From: Petrocella atlantisensis
Lineage (GTDB): Bacteria; Bacillota; Clostridia; Lachnospirales; Vallitaleaceae
Direction of reading: 5' to 3'
DNA length: 64,000 nucleotides
NCBI RefSeq assembly: GCF_900538275.1
Contig: NZ_LR130778.1
Span: forward strand, 682,001-746,000
Positions 1 to 7,886 of the stretch are shown here, one piece after another (the first letter of the stretch is position 1; each line of letters begins with the position of its first letter). The position numbers were made by a program, and so were the translations under genes. A model generated the notes under the pieces. The model had not been told where the DNA came from. It worked only from the letters and a program-made list of their open reading frames with translations, and did no database searches.

Positions 1-818
1 CGAATGCCTACGGGGCTATTGCTAATAACGGTGTTTATATCGAGCCATCCTTCTATACAAAGGTACTTGCACATGATGGCTCTTTGCTCCTATTAAAAGA
101 GCCTTTCACTCAAACTGTTATGAAGGAAACAACGTCTTTCTTACTTACCAATGCTATGGAAGATGTGGTAAGAGCCGGTACCGGTACTGCTGTACGTTTT
201 AACAATATGGCTATTGCTGGAAAAACTGGTACTACAAGTGATTCAAAAGACCTGGCATTTATCGGTTATACCCCTTATTATGTAGCAGGCGTTTGGTTAG
301 GCCATGATGATCCTGAGAAAATGAGTCACAACCAACGTTATCATACACTCCTATGGCGGGATGTCATGTCCAAGATTCATGAAAATCTGGAAAATAAAAG
401 CTTTCAGAGACCTGAAGGCATTGTACAAGCCACCATTTGTACAAAATCCGGTAAACTTGCCGTGAATGGTCTATGTACACATGACCCTCGAGGCTCTACA
501 GCAAGAACTGAGTACTTTGCTGCCGGTACTGCACCAACAGAAGCATGTGATGTTCATGTAAAGATAACCGTATGTAAGGATTCTGGTCTTTTGCCAACCG
601 TATATTGTCCCACTGACAGCTTGGTTCAACGCGTTTATACTGCTAGAACAGAACCTTTAGATCCAGCTTCATGGGATCCTGCAAGACCACCAAGGATTCG
701 GGATTATGTCTATGAACTACCGAGTACAATAGAAAATGAATACTGTAACATCCACACACATATTGAGCCAATCCCTCAACCCTTACCTAACACCCTACCT
801 TCTCTACCGTTAGAATAA
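1..818 (+). CDS. class A penicillin-binding protein, C-terminal part (5' truncated by window)
   Basis: The frame is open to the window edge, so only the end of the transpeptidase domain and the tail are visible. A class A PBP polymerises and crosslinks peptidoglycan on the outer face of the membrane. Visible signs are the core segment AYGAIANNGVYIEPS at the start and the KTGT active-site motif (AGKTGTT, near 218-238). The catalytic SxxK and SxN boxes lie outside the window. A Cys-containing tail follows (TICTKSG, GLCTH, EACDVH, TVCKDSG, VYCP), as in many clostridial PBP1A-type proteins. The gene ends at a strong hairpin terminator. The family is clear; the exact paralogue cannot be told. Confidence 0.9.
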   Translation, partial: NAYGAIANNGVYIEPSFYTKVLAHDGSLLLLKEPFTQTVMKETTSFLLTNAMEDVVRAGTGTAVRFNNMAIAGKTGTTSDSKDLAFIGYTPYYVAGVWLGHDDPEKMSHNQRYHTLLWRDVMSKIHENLENKSFQRPEGIVQATICTKSGKLAVNGLCTHDPRGSTARTEYFAAGTAPTEACDVHVKITVCKDSGLLPTVYCPTDSLVQRVYTARTEPLDPASWDPARPPRIRDYVYELPSTIENEYCNIHTHIEPIPQPLPNTLPSLPLE

Positions 819-841
819 AGAGTATTTAACCTCTAAAATAA

Positions 842-879
842 ACAAACAAAAAGAACCGGATTCGGTTCTTTTTGTTTGT
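842..879. terminator. bidirectional intrinsic terminator
   Basis: A 17-bp perfect inverted repeat (842-858 with 863-879) has a 4-base loop, and both arms hold A5/T5 runs. It sits between the converging PBP gene and the kinase gene and can serve both. Confidence 0.9.
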
Positions 880-893
880 AAAGCAATCCATTA

Positions 894-3800
894 TTAATAA
901 TCTAATAGTCCTTCCATATCTAAGACTTCACCCTCATAATCAATAACAATACCAAGACAAAAATTTGAGTCATCATATTCAAGACTCCATGTCAACATAT
1001 TAAAATCATAAACGTCATGATTCGGATCAATAATACTGGGTATTCCAATATCGGCTATCTTGTTGTCCACATCAAAAAGAGAGATCGCATTACCGGCAAT
1101 AATGTTACATGTTTCTTTCATAACTTCACCTTTGGTTTCATTATATAAATCTTCAGTAATGTCATCAAGGGTATCGAAAGACATTATTGCCTTCGCGAGC
1201 CGTTTAATCAAAGCTTTGTTTGCCGAGAAATAAAATGCACCGGACTTTGGACCACTAAAAGGGATGATAACTGTTACATCAAAAATCTCAACACCTTTAT
1301 TAATACCTGAAACGGACAAGGGCAGATTCAATACACTATTGGATTTTAGGTAGATTTTACAGGATTCCACATAAAGATCCAGTACAATCGGCAATGAGAA
1401 AAACTTAATGAATTTCGCTTGGTTCTTAGGCAATAATATTTTGACCGTGGTTCCAAAATCCATAAGGGAGCTAACCCTAATTTTCCCCCCAATTTTTTCA
1501 ACTTCAGCTTTAACCGCTGCCATACCTACGCCTCTGCCACTTAAAGTTTCTGCATAACTTTTTGTACTAAAATTCGGTTCAAAGATGAGGTTTAGCATTT
1601 CTTCCTCACTCATTTTCTCTGCAATTTCTTCTGTGACTATTCCCTTACTAATCGCTTTATAATAAACCTCTCCTAAATCAATACCTCTACCATCATCTGA
1701 TATTCTGATCTCAAAAAAATTACCCACATCATCAATGTTGCAACTAATTTCTCCAAAGGGTGTCTTTCCTGCCATAAGCCGTTCTTCTTCATTTTCTATA
1801 CCATGTTCAATGCAATTATTAAAAACATGGACTAAGGATCTAAAAATATCCCGATAATAATTAACATCAACAAAAACTTCATCTCCTGATAATATCGCTA
1901 CATTTACTGTTTTATCTTTAATACTTGCCGTTTTAGCACTTTCTCTTGCATAAAACATCAATACATCACCAATCGATTTATAGAACAGCTGATCCACAAT
2001 GCTTAGAATTAAAGATGCTTCTTTATCATAAAAATATCGATGAACCGTCTGATAAACTTTCTTAAGGTTATTTTTATTGACCGATAGATAGAGTTCATCT
2101 TCGAAGAAAGAGCTACCTGTTATATCTGTTACTATTTCCAAGTCTTCATAAATAATATTTCTAAGCTTATTGCCCAGATTAAGGTCTACTTTATCCCCAT
2201 TAATAAGTCGATCTTCTAAAGTATGTAAAAAAGGTACAATATGCAACAAGTTATACATCCCAAAATTCCCTTTGAATGTATGAACTTTGTTGATAATCTC
2301 CTCTGATTTATAAATGCCTTCATTAATATCTTTTGTAAAGTCAAGGAATTCATTCACAAGTTCCACAATATCATCACGATTGAGCATGGTGCTGACCACC
2401 ATTTTCAGTTTATTTCTTTCTTCGGATAGGGTTAGCTCATAACGTTTTGCTTCTGTTATATCTGACATAACAACTATGAGTGCTGATATCTGATTCTTAT
2501 CTTTTTCCATTTCGTAGGTCAAGCGGAAAAAGTGATTGCCTATTTCAAGCTCTTCAGGTAATAATTCAAAACACAAATCAGAAGGTATACTTCCTTTAAA
2601 CAAATCTTCCAAAAGTTCCTTAATGAAACCTTCTTCCTCTCTTATACCAATTAACTCAGCTAAATCTTCCCCATTAATGTTTTTGCCAAAAATACTGTTA
2701 CAAACTTGTGTCAAAACATCCTCAACGACACCACTTGGTCCAACCTTAAAAAAGCCTTCGCCCATGTTTTTATAAACATGTTCTTGTTGACTCTTTAAAG
2801 CTTGTGCTTCTTTCTTTTCATTTTTATAAATAATCGTTATTTCTTTAAGAATACTGTACGTTACTAAAAACCAAAACATACACAGTGGTACAATGCCAAC
2901 AAGATTTCTCTCAAGAACCACTTCTGGATTAATTATAGAAGGGAGTTGCCTAATTACAATAGATAAAATAATAGTAGCAGCCACATTAATGCCAAACCTT
3001 TTCATTTTTAATGTATGATGGCTGTACATAAGTTGGATGATGGATAAAATGATGCTTCCGATTAATACCAGTATCAAATACTCTGCATACTTATTATAAG
3101 TATGAACATCTTTAATTAAAAATGTTACACCGATAACCGCCAATATTATAGAAGGTGCTACAAAATAACGCTTGGCCTTCGTATTAAAGAATTTAGTCGC
3201 CCCTATGATTGAAAATGCAGCAAGAAATATGTAAGTTCTATTTATTCTAAAAGCCATAGAATAATCCATGGAGTAATAATTATCCCCTATTAGTTCCATA
3301 GAATGAATGGATAAGAATATAACTGCAATACTTAGGCAAATATAAGATGAATATACAACTGAATCTCTAACACGTATGAGGGAAAAAGAAAGAAAGATTA
3401 ATACTATTGATAATAATAGTGTTCCTAAGACCACAAAAGAAATTAACCAATACTCAAACATACTCCATTGTCTGTTTCTTATCATAGAAACATCATTTAA
3501 AATACTTAGATTTCCTTTAATACCTGTATTAATTATACTTCTTGTTTTAAAGGTTATCGTATTGTTTTCCTGAAGAAGATGTTGGTGCAGCGGAATGATA
3601 TGTGTTTTCTTACCCACATCACTTCGTCCATGCATATAATCCCCTATGGAGGCAATATGCGTACCATTAAAATATACTTCAAATGCCTGTACCGTAAAAT
3701 AACCAACACTCAAGAAAAGATGTTGGTTGCTCACTGAGGTTAACTCATCTTTAGTTATTTGAATCTTATACTCAATATATTCCGGATCTTTATGTGTCTT

Positions 3801-3971
3801 AGTATGGTGCATGCCATTACCAAAATCAGATTCGACCCTTGTCAAGGGTATCTCAAAAGTTGAGGCTTCTCCAATACCTATGTTTAGATTTGTATAGTTG
3901 AACGCTAGGATTGCAACCAACAAAACACACCCAAATAATAAAATATATGGCAAGTCCTTAGTAAGCTTCAT
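894..3971 (-). CDS. membrane sensor kinase with Hpt, CheA-like ATPase and CheX-like phosphatase domains
   Basis: This is a 1025-residue hybrid signalling protein. Residues 8-27 form a signal/anchor helix, about 35-165 an extracytoplasmic domain, and about 172-380 a seven-helix membrane block (7TMR-DISM-like layout). A PAS-like segment follows at about 400-510. An Hpt domain holds the phosphorylatable His564 (VHTFKGNFGMY). A CheA-type ATPase has an N box at 717-724 (FNNCIEHG), G1 at 759-763 (DDGRG) and G2 at 811-817 (SGRGVGM). The last ~150 residues resemble CheX/CheC, with the phosphatase motif E953-x-x-N956 (ETCNIIAGNA). No dimerisation (DHp) domain is seen, so the phosphoryl group probably goes from His564 to the CheY-like protein encoded 3 bp upstream. 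Stimulus unknown. The domain assignment is by motif and I am fairly sure of it. Confidence 0.8.
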   Translation of the reverse strand: MKLTKDLPYILLFGCVLLVAILAFNYTNLNIGIGEASTFEIPLTRVESDFGNGMHHTKTHKDPEYIEYKIQITKDELTSVSNQHLFLSVGYFTVQAFEVYFNGTHIASIGDYMHGRSDVGKKTHIIPLHQHLLQENNTITFKTRSIINTGIKGNLSILNDVSMIRNRQWSMFEYWLISFVVLGTLLLSIVLIFLSFSLIRVRDSVVYSSYICLSIAVIFLSIHSMELIGDNYYSMDYSMAFRINRTYIFLAAFSIIGATKFFNTKAKRYFVAPSIILAVIGVTFLIKDVHTYNKYAEYLILVLIGSIILSIIQLMYSHHTLKMKRFGINVAATIILSIVIRQLPSIINPEVVLERNLVGIVPLCMFWFLVTYSILKEITIIYKNEKKEAQALKSQQEHVYKNMGEGFFKVGPSGVVEDVLTQVCNSIFGKNINGEDLAELIGIREEEGFIKELLEDLFKGSIPSDLCFELLPEELEIGNHFFRLTYEMEKDKNQISALIVVMSDITEAKRYELTLSEERNKLKMVVSTMLNRDDIVELVNEFLDFTKDINEGIYKSEEIINKVHTFKGNFGMYNLLHIVPFLHTLEDRLINGDKVDLNLGNKLRNIIYEDLEIVTDITGSSFFEDELYLSVNKNNLKKVYQTVHRYFYDKEASLILSIVDQLFYKSIGDVLMFYARESAKTASIKDKTVNVAILSGDEVFVDVNYYRDIFRSLVHVFNNCIEHGIENEEERLMAGKTPFGEISCNIDDVGNFFEIRISDDGRGIDLGEVYYKAISKGIVTEEIAEKMSEEEMLNLIFEPNFSTKSYAETLSGRGVGMAAVKAEVEKIGGKIRVSSLMDFGTTVKILLPKNQAKFIKFFSLPIVLDLYVESCKIYLKSNSVLNLPLSVSGINKGVEIFDVTVIIPFSGPKSGAFYFSANKALIKRLAKAIMSFDTLDDITEDLYNETKGEVMKETCNIIAGNAISLFDVDNKIADIGIPSIIDPNHDVYDFNMLTWSLEYDDSNFCLGIVIDYEGEVLDMEGLLDY

Positions 3972-3974
3972 TTT

Positions 3975-4349
3975 TTACATCTCCCATAGAACTTTTTCTA
4001 CAACTTCCTTAAACCGTTCCACTTCAAAAGGCTTAATAATGAAATGTTTAGCGCCTTTTTCCAAAGCTCTTAGCACCATTTTCTTTTGGTTCAATGCACT
4101 TACCATGATGATATTGGCATTTGGATGCTTAGCAATAATCGCTTCTACCGCTTGAAGGCCATTCATATTTGGCATGGATATATCCATGGTCACTATATCT
4201 GGAAGCAAAGCATCAAACTTCCTTAAAGCCTCTTCACCATCTTGTGCCATGCCAGCGACTTCATAGTGAAGGCTTTCAATAATCTTAACCAATTTATTTC
4301 GCATTAAAATCGAGTCATCTACAATCAATACTCTAACCTTTAAATCCAT
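3975..4349 (-). CDS. single-domain CheY-like response regulator
   Basis: This 124-residue receiver domain has no output domain. It has the acidic pair D11/D12, phospho-acceptor D56 (VTMDISMP), the switch Ser84 (MVSA) and Lys106 (IIKPF), so all catalytic residues are present. It is the first gene of a two-gene operon: its stop is 3 bp before the start of the Hpt/CheA/CheX kinase. That kinase is the likely phosphodonor and, through its CheX-like domain, the likely phosphatase. Being a lone receiver, it must act by protein binding, as CheY does on the flagellar switch; the partner is not visible. Confidence 0.9.
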   Translation of the reverse strand: MDLKVRVLIVDDSILMRNKLVKIIESLHYEVAGMAQDGEEALRKFDALLPDIVTMDISMPNMNGLQAVEAIIAKHPNANIIMVSALNQKKMVLRALEKGAKHFIIKPFEVERFKEVVEKVLWEM

Positions 4350-4522
4350 TTTAAACGCCTCACTTTCTCATCTATACTTATAGGTATCCCCATCTTTCTA
4401 TCCATAATATTTTATACATATGTAAGTTATGGTTGGAAGATATTATAATTATACACTTTGGCCTTTTGTTTGTCTACTGAACCTTCAATGAACCAGACCT
4501 TCCTCTACCGGAACCTTTACTT

Positions 4523-4631
4523 CCAATACATAATAAGCTATAATGTATTGGTTAAGGCGTCAAAACCATATCGTTGAACTTTCACATATACCAAATGTGC
4601 GTTTAGTGAAACTTAGTTTTGACCCTTTAAC
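4523..4631. repeat. palindromic intergenic repeat, family R1 copy A, plus adjacent hairpin
   Basis: The 350-bp gap between the CheY-like gene and argS holds no gene. It contains a 9-bp perfect hairpin (4523-4531 with 4543-4551). Next comes an 81-bp element with imperfect terminal inverted repeats (4551-4566 with 4616-4631) and an inner hairpin (CACAT/ATGTG, 4583-4599). The right arm, TAGTGAAACTTAGTTTTG, recurs exactly in the element at 47168-47290. The rest of the gap is AT-rich, with no clear promoter beyond a TATAAT at about 4635. Confidence 0.7.
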
Positions 4632-4699
4632 TATATAATGAATATTTCAATAAGTTTTATTGATGTATAAAGGCTTATTACACACAAGGAGTGAATACT

Positions 4700-6457
4700 A
4701 TGTTGACAGCACAACTTACCAAACTTATGGAAGCATCTTTCTTAGCCTGTGGTTACGATCCAACGTATGGACAGGTCGTCACCTCAGCCAGACAGGACTT
4801 ATGTCAATTTCAATGTAATGGCGCAATGAGTGCTGCAAAAGCTTATAAAAAGGCACCTTTTATTATTAGTGATGAAGTTATTAATCATCTTAAATCCACA
4901 GAACACTTCGAAAATATGTTCTCATTGGCTGAGACTGTAAAACCCGGTTTTATTAACTTATCCCTTTCTGATCAATACTTAGCGGACTATATTGAAAGTA
5001 TTTCTGAGGATTCTAGAGTGGGCGTCGAAAAAGCTACAGACCCTGAAAAGATTGTTATTGACTATGGTGGACCTAATGTTGCAAAACCTTTGCATGTTGG
5101 GCATTTAAGACCTGCCATCATTGGAGAATCCATCAAACGTCTCTTTAAATTCTTGGGGCATGAAGTCATCGGTGATGTTCATCTTGGCGATTGGGGTTTG
5201 CAAATGGGTATGATAATTGTAGAGGTAAACCGACTTTACCCTGATTTACCCTACTTCGACCCTGAATATGAAGGCCCATACCCTACTGAACCACCCTTTA
5301 ATTTTTCTGACCTTGAAGAAATCTACCCTATAGCCAGCAACCGTTGTAAAGAAGACCCTGATTATAATGAAAAAGCGAAGAAAGCAACCTTTGATTTACA
5401 AAATGGCCGCCCGGGCTATATCGCTTTATGGAAACATTTTGTAGATTTATCTGTAAAAGATATCCTAACCATTTACAACCGCTTAGACGTTCATTTTGAT
5501 TTATGGTATGGAGAAAGTGACAGCAATGCGTATGTCCCTAAGATTATTAACACACTTAAGTCAAAAGGTGCTTTGTATGAGAGCGATGGGGCTATGGTTG
5601 TTGATGTCACCCGTCCTGAAGATAAGAAAGAAATTCCACCGATTATCATTTATAAGTCTGACGGTTCTATTCTTTATGGTACCACAGATCTTGCTACCAT
5701 TGAGCAACGTGTCGAAGACTTTGACCCCGACTATATTCTCTATGTTGTTGACAGCCGACAAGCCAACCATTTTATTCAAGTTTTTAGATGTGCTTCCGAC
5801 CATGGTATTGCACCCTCCAAAACTTCTTTGGAGCATATCGGTTTTGGAACTATGAATGGAAAAGACGGCAGACCCTTTAAAACCAGAGATGGCGGCATTC
5901 TAAAGCTTGCTGACTTTATTGATTCTATTGAGGCGAATGCCAAAGAAAAAATCAATGATAAAGAAGGCGTCGATATTGAAACAACGGCAAGAATTGTCGG
6001 TCTAGCAACCCTTAAGTATGCTGACCTCTCTAACTACCGTATGAAGGATTATGTTTTTGATTTGGACAAATTCTCTTCATTTGAAGGCAAGACCGGTCCT
6101 TATATCCTTTATACCTATGTTCGTATTAACAATATTATGAACAAACTTCGAGAAGAATTATTCCAGCCTAGTACGATTGTAACGCCATCCAGTGAAGTTG
6201 AGCGTCAGTTAATGTTAAAAATCGACAATCTGGAAATAGCACTTACCTTGGCTGCCAAAGACCGTGCTCCCAATATTATATGCGAGTATGTCTATGATTT
6301 AGCTACCTTGGCGAATGGTTTCTACCATGCGCATCATATTATTAATGAAAAAGATCCTATAAAGCGTGGTTCATGGATGAAACTGCTTCAGATTACACAA
6401 AAATGTTTACTTTTGTGTCTTGATCTACTTGGTATCCAAGTACCTGAGAAAATGTGA
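4700..6457 (+). CDS. argS: arginyl-tRNA synthetase
   Basis: Class I aminoacyl-tRNA synthetase that charges tRNA-Arg with arginine. The order is an N-terminal Add1-like domain, the nucleotide-binding signature HVGH in KPLHVGHLRP (about residue 130), the second signature region FKTRDGG and a C-terminal DALR anticodon-binding domain ending in LLGIQVPEKM. At 585 residues it has full family length. The start is ATG 4700, because AAGGAG (4686-4691) sits 8 bases before it; an in-frame GTG at 4691 overlaps that ribosome site. It is monocistronic and closed by a hairpin terminator. No T-box leader was found. Confidence 0.96.
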   Translation: MLTAQLTKLMEASFLACGYDPTYGQVVTSARQDLCQFQCNGAMSAAKAYKKAPFIISDEVINHLKSTEHFENMFSLAETVKPGFINLSLSDQYLADYIESISEDSRVGVEKATDPEKIVIDYGGPNVAKPLHVGHLRPAIIGESIKRLFKFLGHEVIGDVHLGDWGLQMGMIIVEVNRLYPDLPYFDPEYEGPYPTEPPFNFSDLEEIYPIASNRCKEDPDYNEKAKKATFDLQNGRPGYIALWKHFVDLSVKDILTIYNRLDVHFDLWYGESDSNAYVPKIINTLKSKGALYESDGAMVVDVTRPEDKKEIPPIIIYKSDGSILYGTTDLATIEQRVEDFDPDYILYVVDSRQANHFIQVFRCASDHGIAPSKTSLEHIGFGTMNGKDGRPFKTRDGGILKLADFIDSIEANAKEKINDKEGVDIETTARIVGLATLKYADLSNYRMKDYVFDLDKFSSFEGKTGPYILYTYVRINNIMNKLREELFQPSTIVTPSSEVERQLMLKIDNLEIALTLAAKDRAPNIICEYVYDLATLANGFYHAHHIINEKDPIKRGSWMKLLQITQKCLLLCLDLLGIQVPEKM

Positions 6458-6502
6458 TACTAGGGTTAAATGTTAGGGCTTGAATCCTATTTGATAACAA
6501 AA

Positions 6503-6547
6503 AGCTGGGCTGACTCAGATTGTATTCTGAAACAGCCCAGCTCTTTT
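6503..6547. terminator. intrinsic terminator after argS, usable in both directions
   Basis: A 10-bp perfect inverted repeat (6503-6512 with 6533-6542) is extended inward by weaker pairing. On the + strand it is followed by CTTTTGTTT, on the - strand by TTTTTG. It lies between the converging argS and cvfB genes. Confidence 0.85.
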
Positions 6548-6559
6548 GTTTAATCATCA

Positions 6560-7411
6560 TTATCTCTTGTATATACCATCTTCCTTAATCAAAATCTTTT
6601 CCTCTTTGTACAACCTACCTAGTGCCCTTTTAAAAGCACCTTTACTCATGTTAAATGCTTTATTAATGACATCCTTATCCGATTTATCATGGTAGGGTAG
6701 AAATCCACCTGCATCACATAATCTCAAATAAAGTCTTTCCGAGTCTGAATCCATTTGAAAATCGATTCTCTGAGCGGTTGTCAGATTCAACTTTCCGTCA
6801 TCTCTCACTTTGGTAATACGTCCTTCAACCTTTTGACCGATTTTCATATTTGGTAATAGCTCATTTGATAGAATGAGGCCATAGTATTTACCTTCTACAG
6901 CTACAAAAGCACCCATATCTTCTTTAATATCATAAATCAAACCTGTGACTTGGTCGTTTTCTTTGTAAGGACTGTCACTTCGAAGAATTTTCTTTAGTTT
7001 CTGGGTGGCACAAAGCCTACCTGATTTATCTTCATATATACCTACCAATACCTTGTAACCTTTTTTGATCGGTCGTAACTGTTCACTAAATGGCATCAAA
7101 ATATCTTTATCATAGCCCCATGCTAAAAAAGCGCCAAATTGATTGGTTTCAATAGCTTCTAATACCCCGATTTCACCATTACACAATAAGGGAGGCATTA
7201 ATGTGCCTTGTAACTTCTTCTTCTGGTCCAAATAGCAATAGACCTCTATCTCATCACCTAACTCGTATACTTTTTCATCTCCGGCACGTTCTAATTCTTG
7301 ATTTGACAGTACTATACTATTAATGAGATCATCGGAATTCTCATTGATAAATATACCAAGCGGTGTCTTCTTTACGACGTATAATGTCTGTTTTTTTCCT
7401 AATTCAATCAT
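6560..7411 (-). CDS. cvfB: S1-domain RNA-binding protein, CvfB family
   Basis: A 283-residue cytoplasmic protein with the CvfB/YitL layout: tandem S1-like OB folds (about 1-65, 70-140, 145-215) and a C-terminal winged helix (SDKDVINKAFNMSKGAFKRA, about 243-262). CvfB proteins bind RNA and affect virulence or stress gene expression in staphylococci; the role here is not known. The S1 character is seen in GVLEAIETNQFGAFLAWG and the V-x-G-x-I-x-x-I pattern of VTGLIYDIKEDMGAFV. It has its own promoter (7488-7516). A separate short transcript unit lies just upstream on the same strand. Confidence 0.88.
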   Translation of the reverse strand: MIELGKKQTLYVVKKTPLGIFINENSDDLINSIVLSNQELERAGDEKVYELGDEIEVYCYLDQKKKLQGTLMPPLLCNGEIGVLEAIETNQFGAFLAWGYDKDILMPFSEQLRPIKKGYKVLVGIYEDKSGRLCATQKLKKILRSDSPYKENDQVTGLIYDIKEDMGAFVAVEGKYYGLILSNELLPNMKIGQKVEGRITKVRDDGKLNLTTAQRIDFQMDSDSERLYLRLCDAGGFLPYHDKSDKDVINKAFNMSKGAFKRALGRLYKEEKILIKEDGIYKR

Positions 7412-7487
7412 GGTCCACCTATTCCTCTAATAATTTCTTCAATTTTCTTAACGATTACCTGCAATCGTGCTAGTAACATATACACTT

Positions 7488-7516
7488 AATATAACAGTAT
7501 TTTTTATATTCCACAA
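7488..7516 (-). promoter_or_regulatory. promoter of cvfB
   Basis: On the minus strand, TTGTGG (7516-7511), 17 bp, TATATT (7493-7488). It lies 77 bp before the cvfB start. Confidence 0.6.
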
Positions 7517-7570
7517 GATAAACCTTACCCTTTCTTCCTACATAAGGTCTAAGTAGCGCTTTCCATAGAA

Positions 7571-7690
7571 TAAAAAAAACACCGACTTCATAGCCGGTGT
7601 TGCACAATATCTTATCATGCTAGCATTAAAAAGGGGGCTTCTATTCCTAGAATAGAAAATGAAAAAATATTTATCATCAAATATTTTGAT
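7571..7690 (-). ncRNA. candidate ~120-nt small RNA (or attenuated leader of cvfB)
   Basis: On the minus strand a perfect sigma-A promoter (TTGACA 7725-7720, 17 bp, TATACT 7702-7697) predicts a start near 7690. An intrinsic terminator (7-bp stem 7601-7595/7584-7578, then an eight-T run) ends the transcript near 7571. No convincing peptide is encoded between them; the longest ATG-led stretch is a few codons. The unit is complete by itself, and cvfB has its own promoter downstream, so a free sRNA is more likely than a leader. Read-through into cvfB cannot be excluded. The gap 7412-7886 otherwise holds the promoters of cvfB and nrdJ. Confidence 0.6.
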
Positions 7691-7696
7691 ACTCAA

Positions 7697-7725
7697 AGTA
7701 TATATGACCTTTTAAAGCTTGTCAA
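7697..7725 (-). promoter_or_regulatory. strong promoter of the sRNA candidate
   Basis: TTGACA (7725-7720), 17-bp spacer, TATACT (7702-7697) on the minus strand. The -35 is a full consensus match and the -10 has one change (TATACT for TATAAT). Confidence 0.75.
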
Positions 7726-7801
7726 TAGCCCATCCCCCACTAATTACTTTTTGTCATATTTCACAAATCGCCTTAACCTATGTTTTTTTCGTGTAACGCC
7801 A

Positions 7802-7830
7802 TTGACAGTTAGATTAGAGGTTGGTACAAT
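7802..7830 (+). promoter_or_regulatory. promoter of nrdJ
   Basis: TTGACA (7802-7807), 17 bp, TACAAT (7825-7830). The ribosome site GAGGTG and ATG of nrdJ follow within 60 bp. The short leader leaves no room for a B12 riboswitch. Confidence 0.8.
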
Positions 7831-7886
7831 ATGTAGTGTATCAGTTTCTTGTTAACTACTATATATTGTAAATGAGGTGTACAGCT

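Noticed and set aside
4350-4699. T-box leader in front of argS
   Set aside because: No T-box consensus (AGGGTGGNACCGCG-like) or specifier stem is present; the gap is filled by palindromic repeat R1.
5496-5855. Out-of-frame reading frames inside argS
   Set aside because: Shadows of a well-conserved gene; no start signals or family resemblance.
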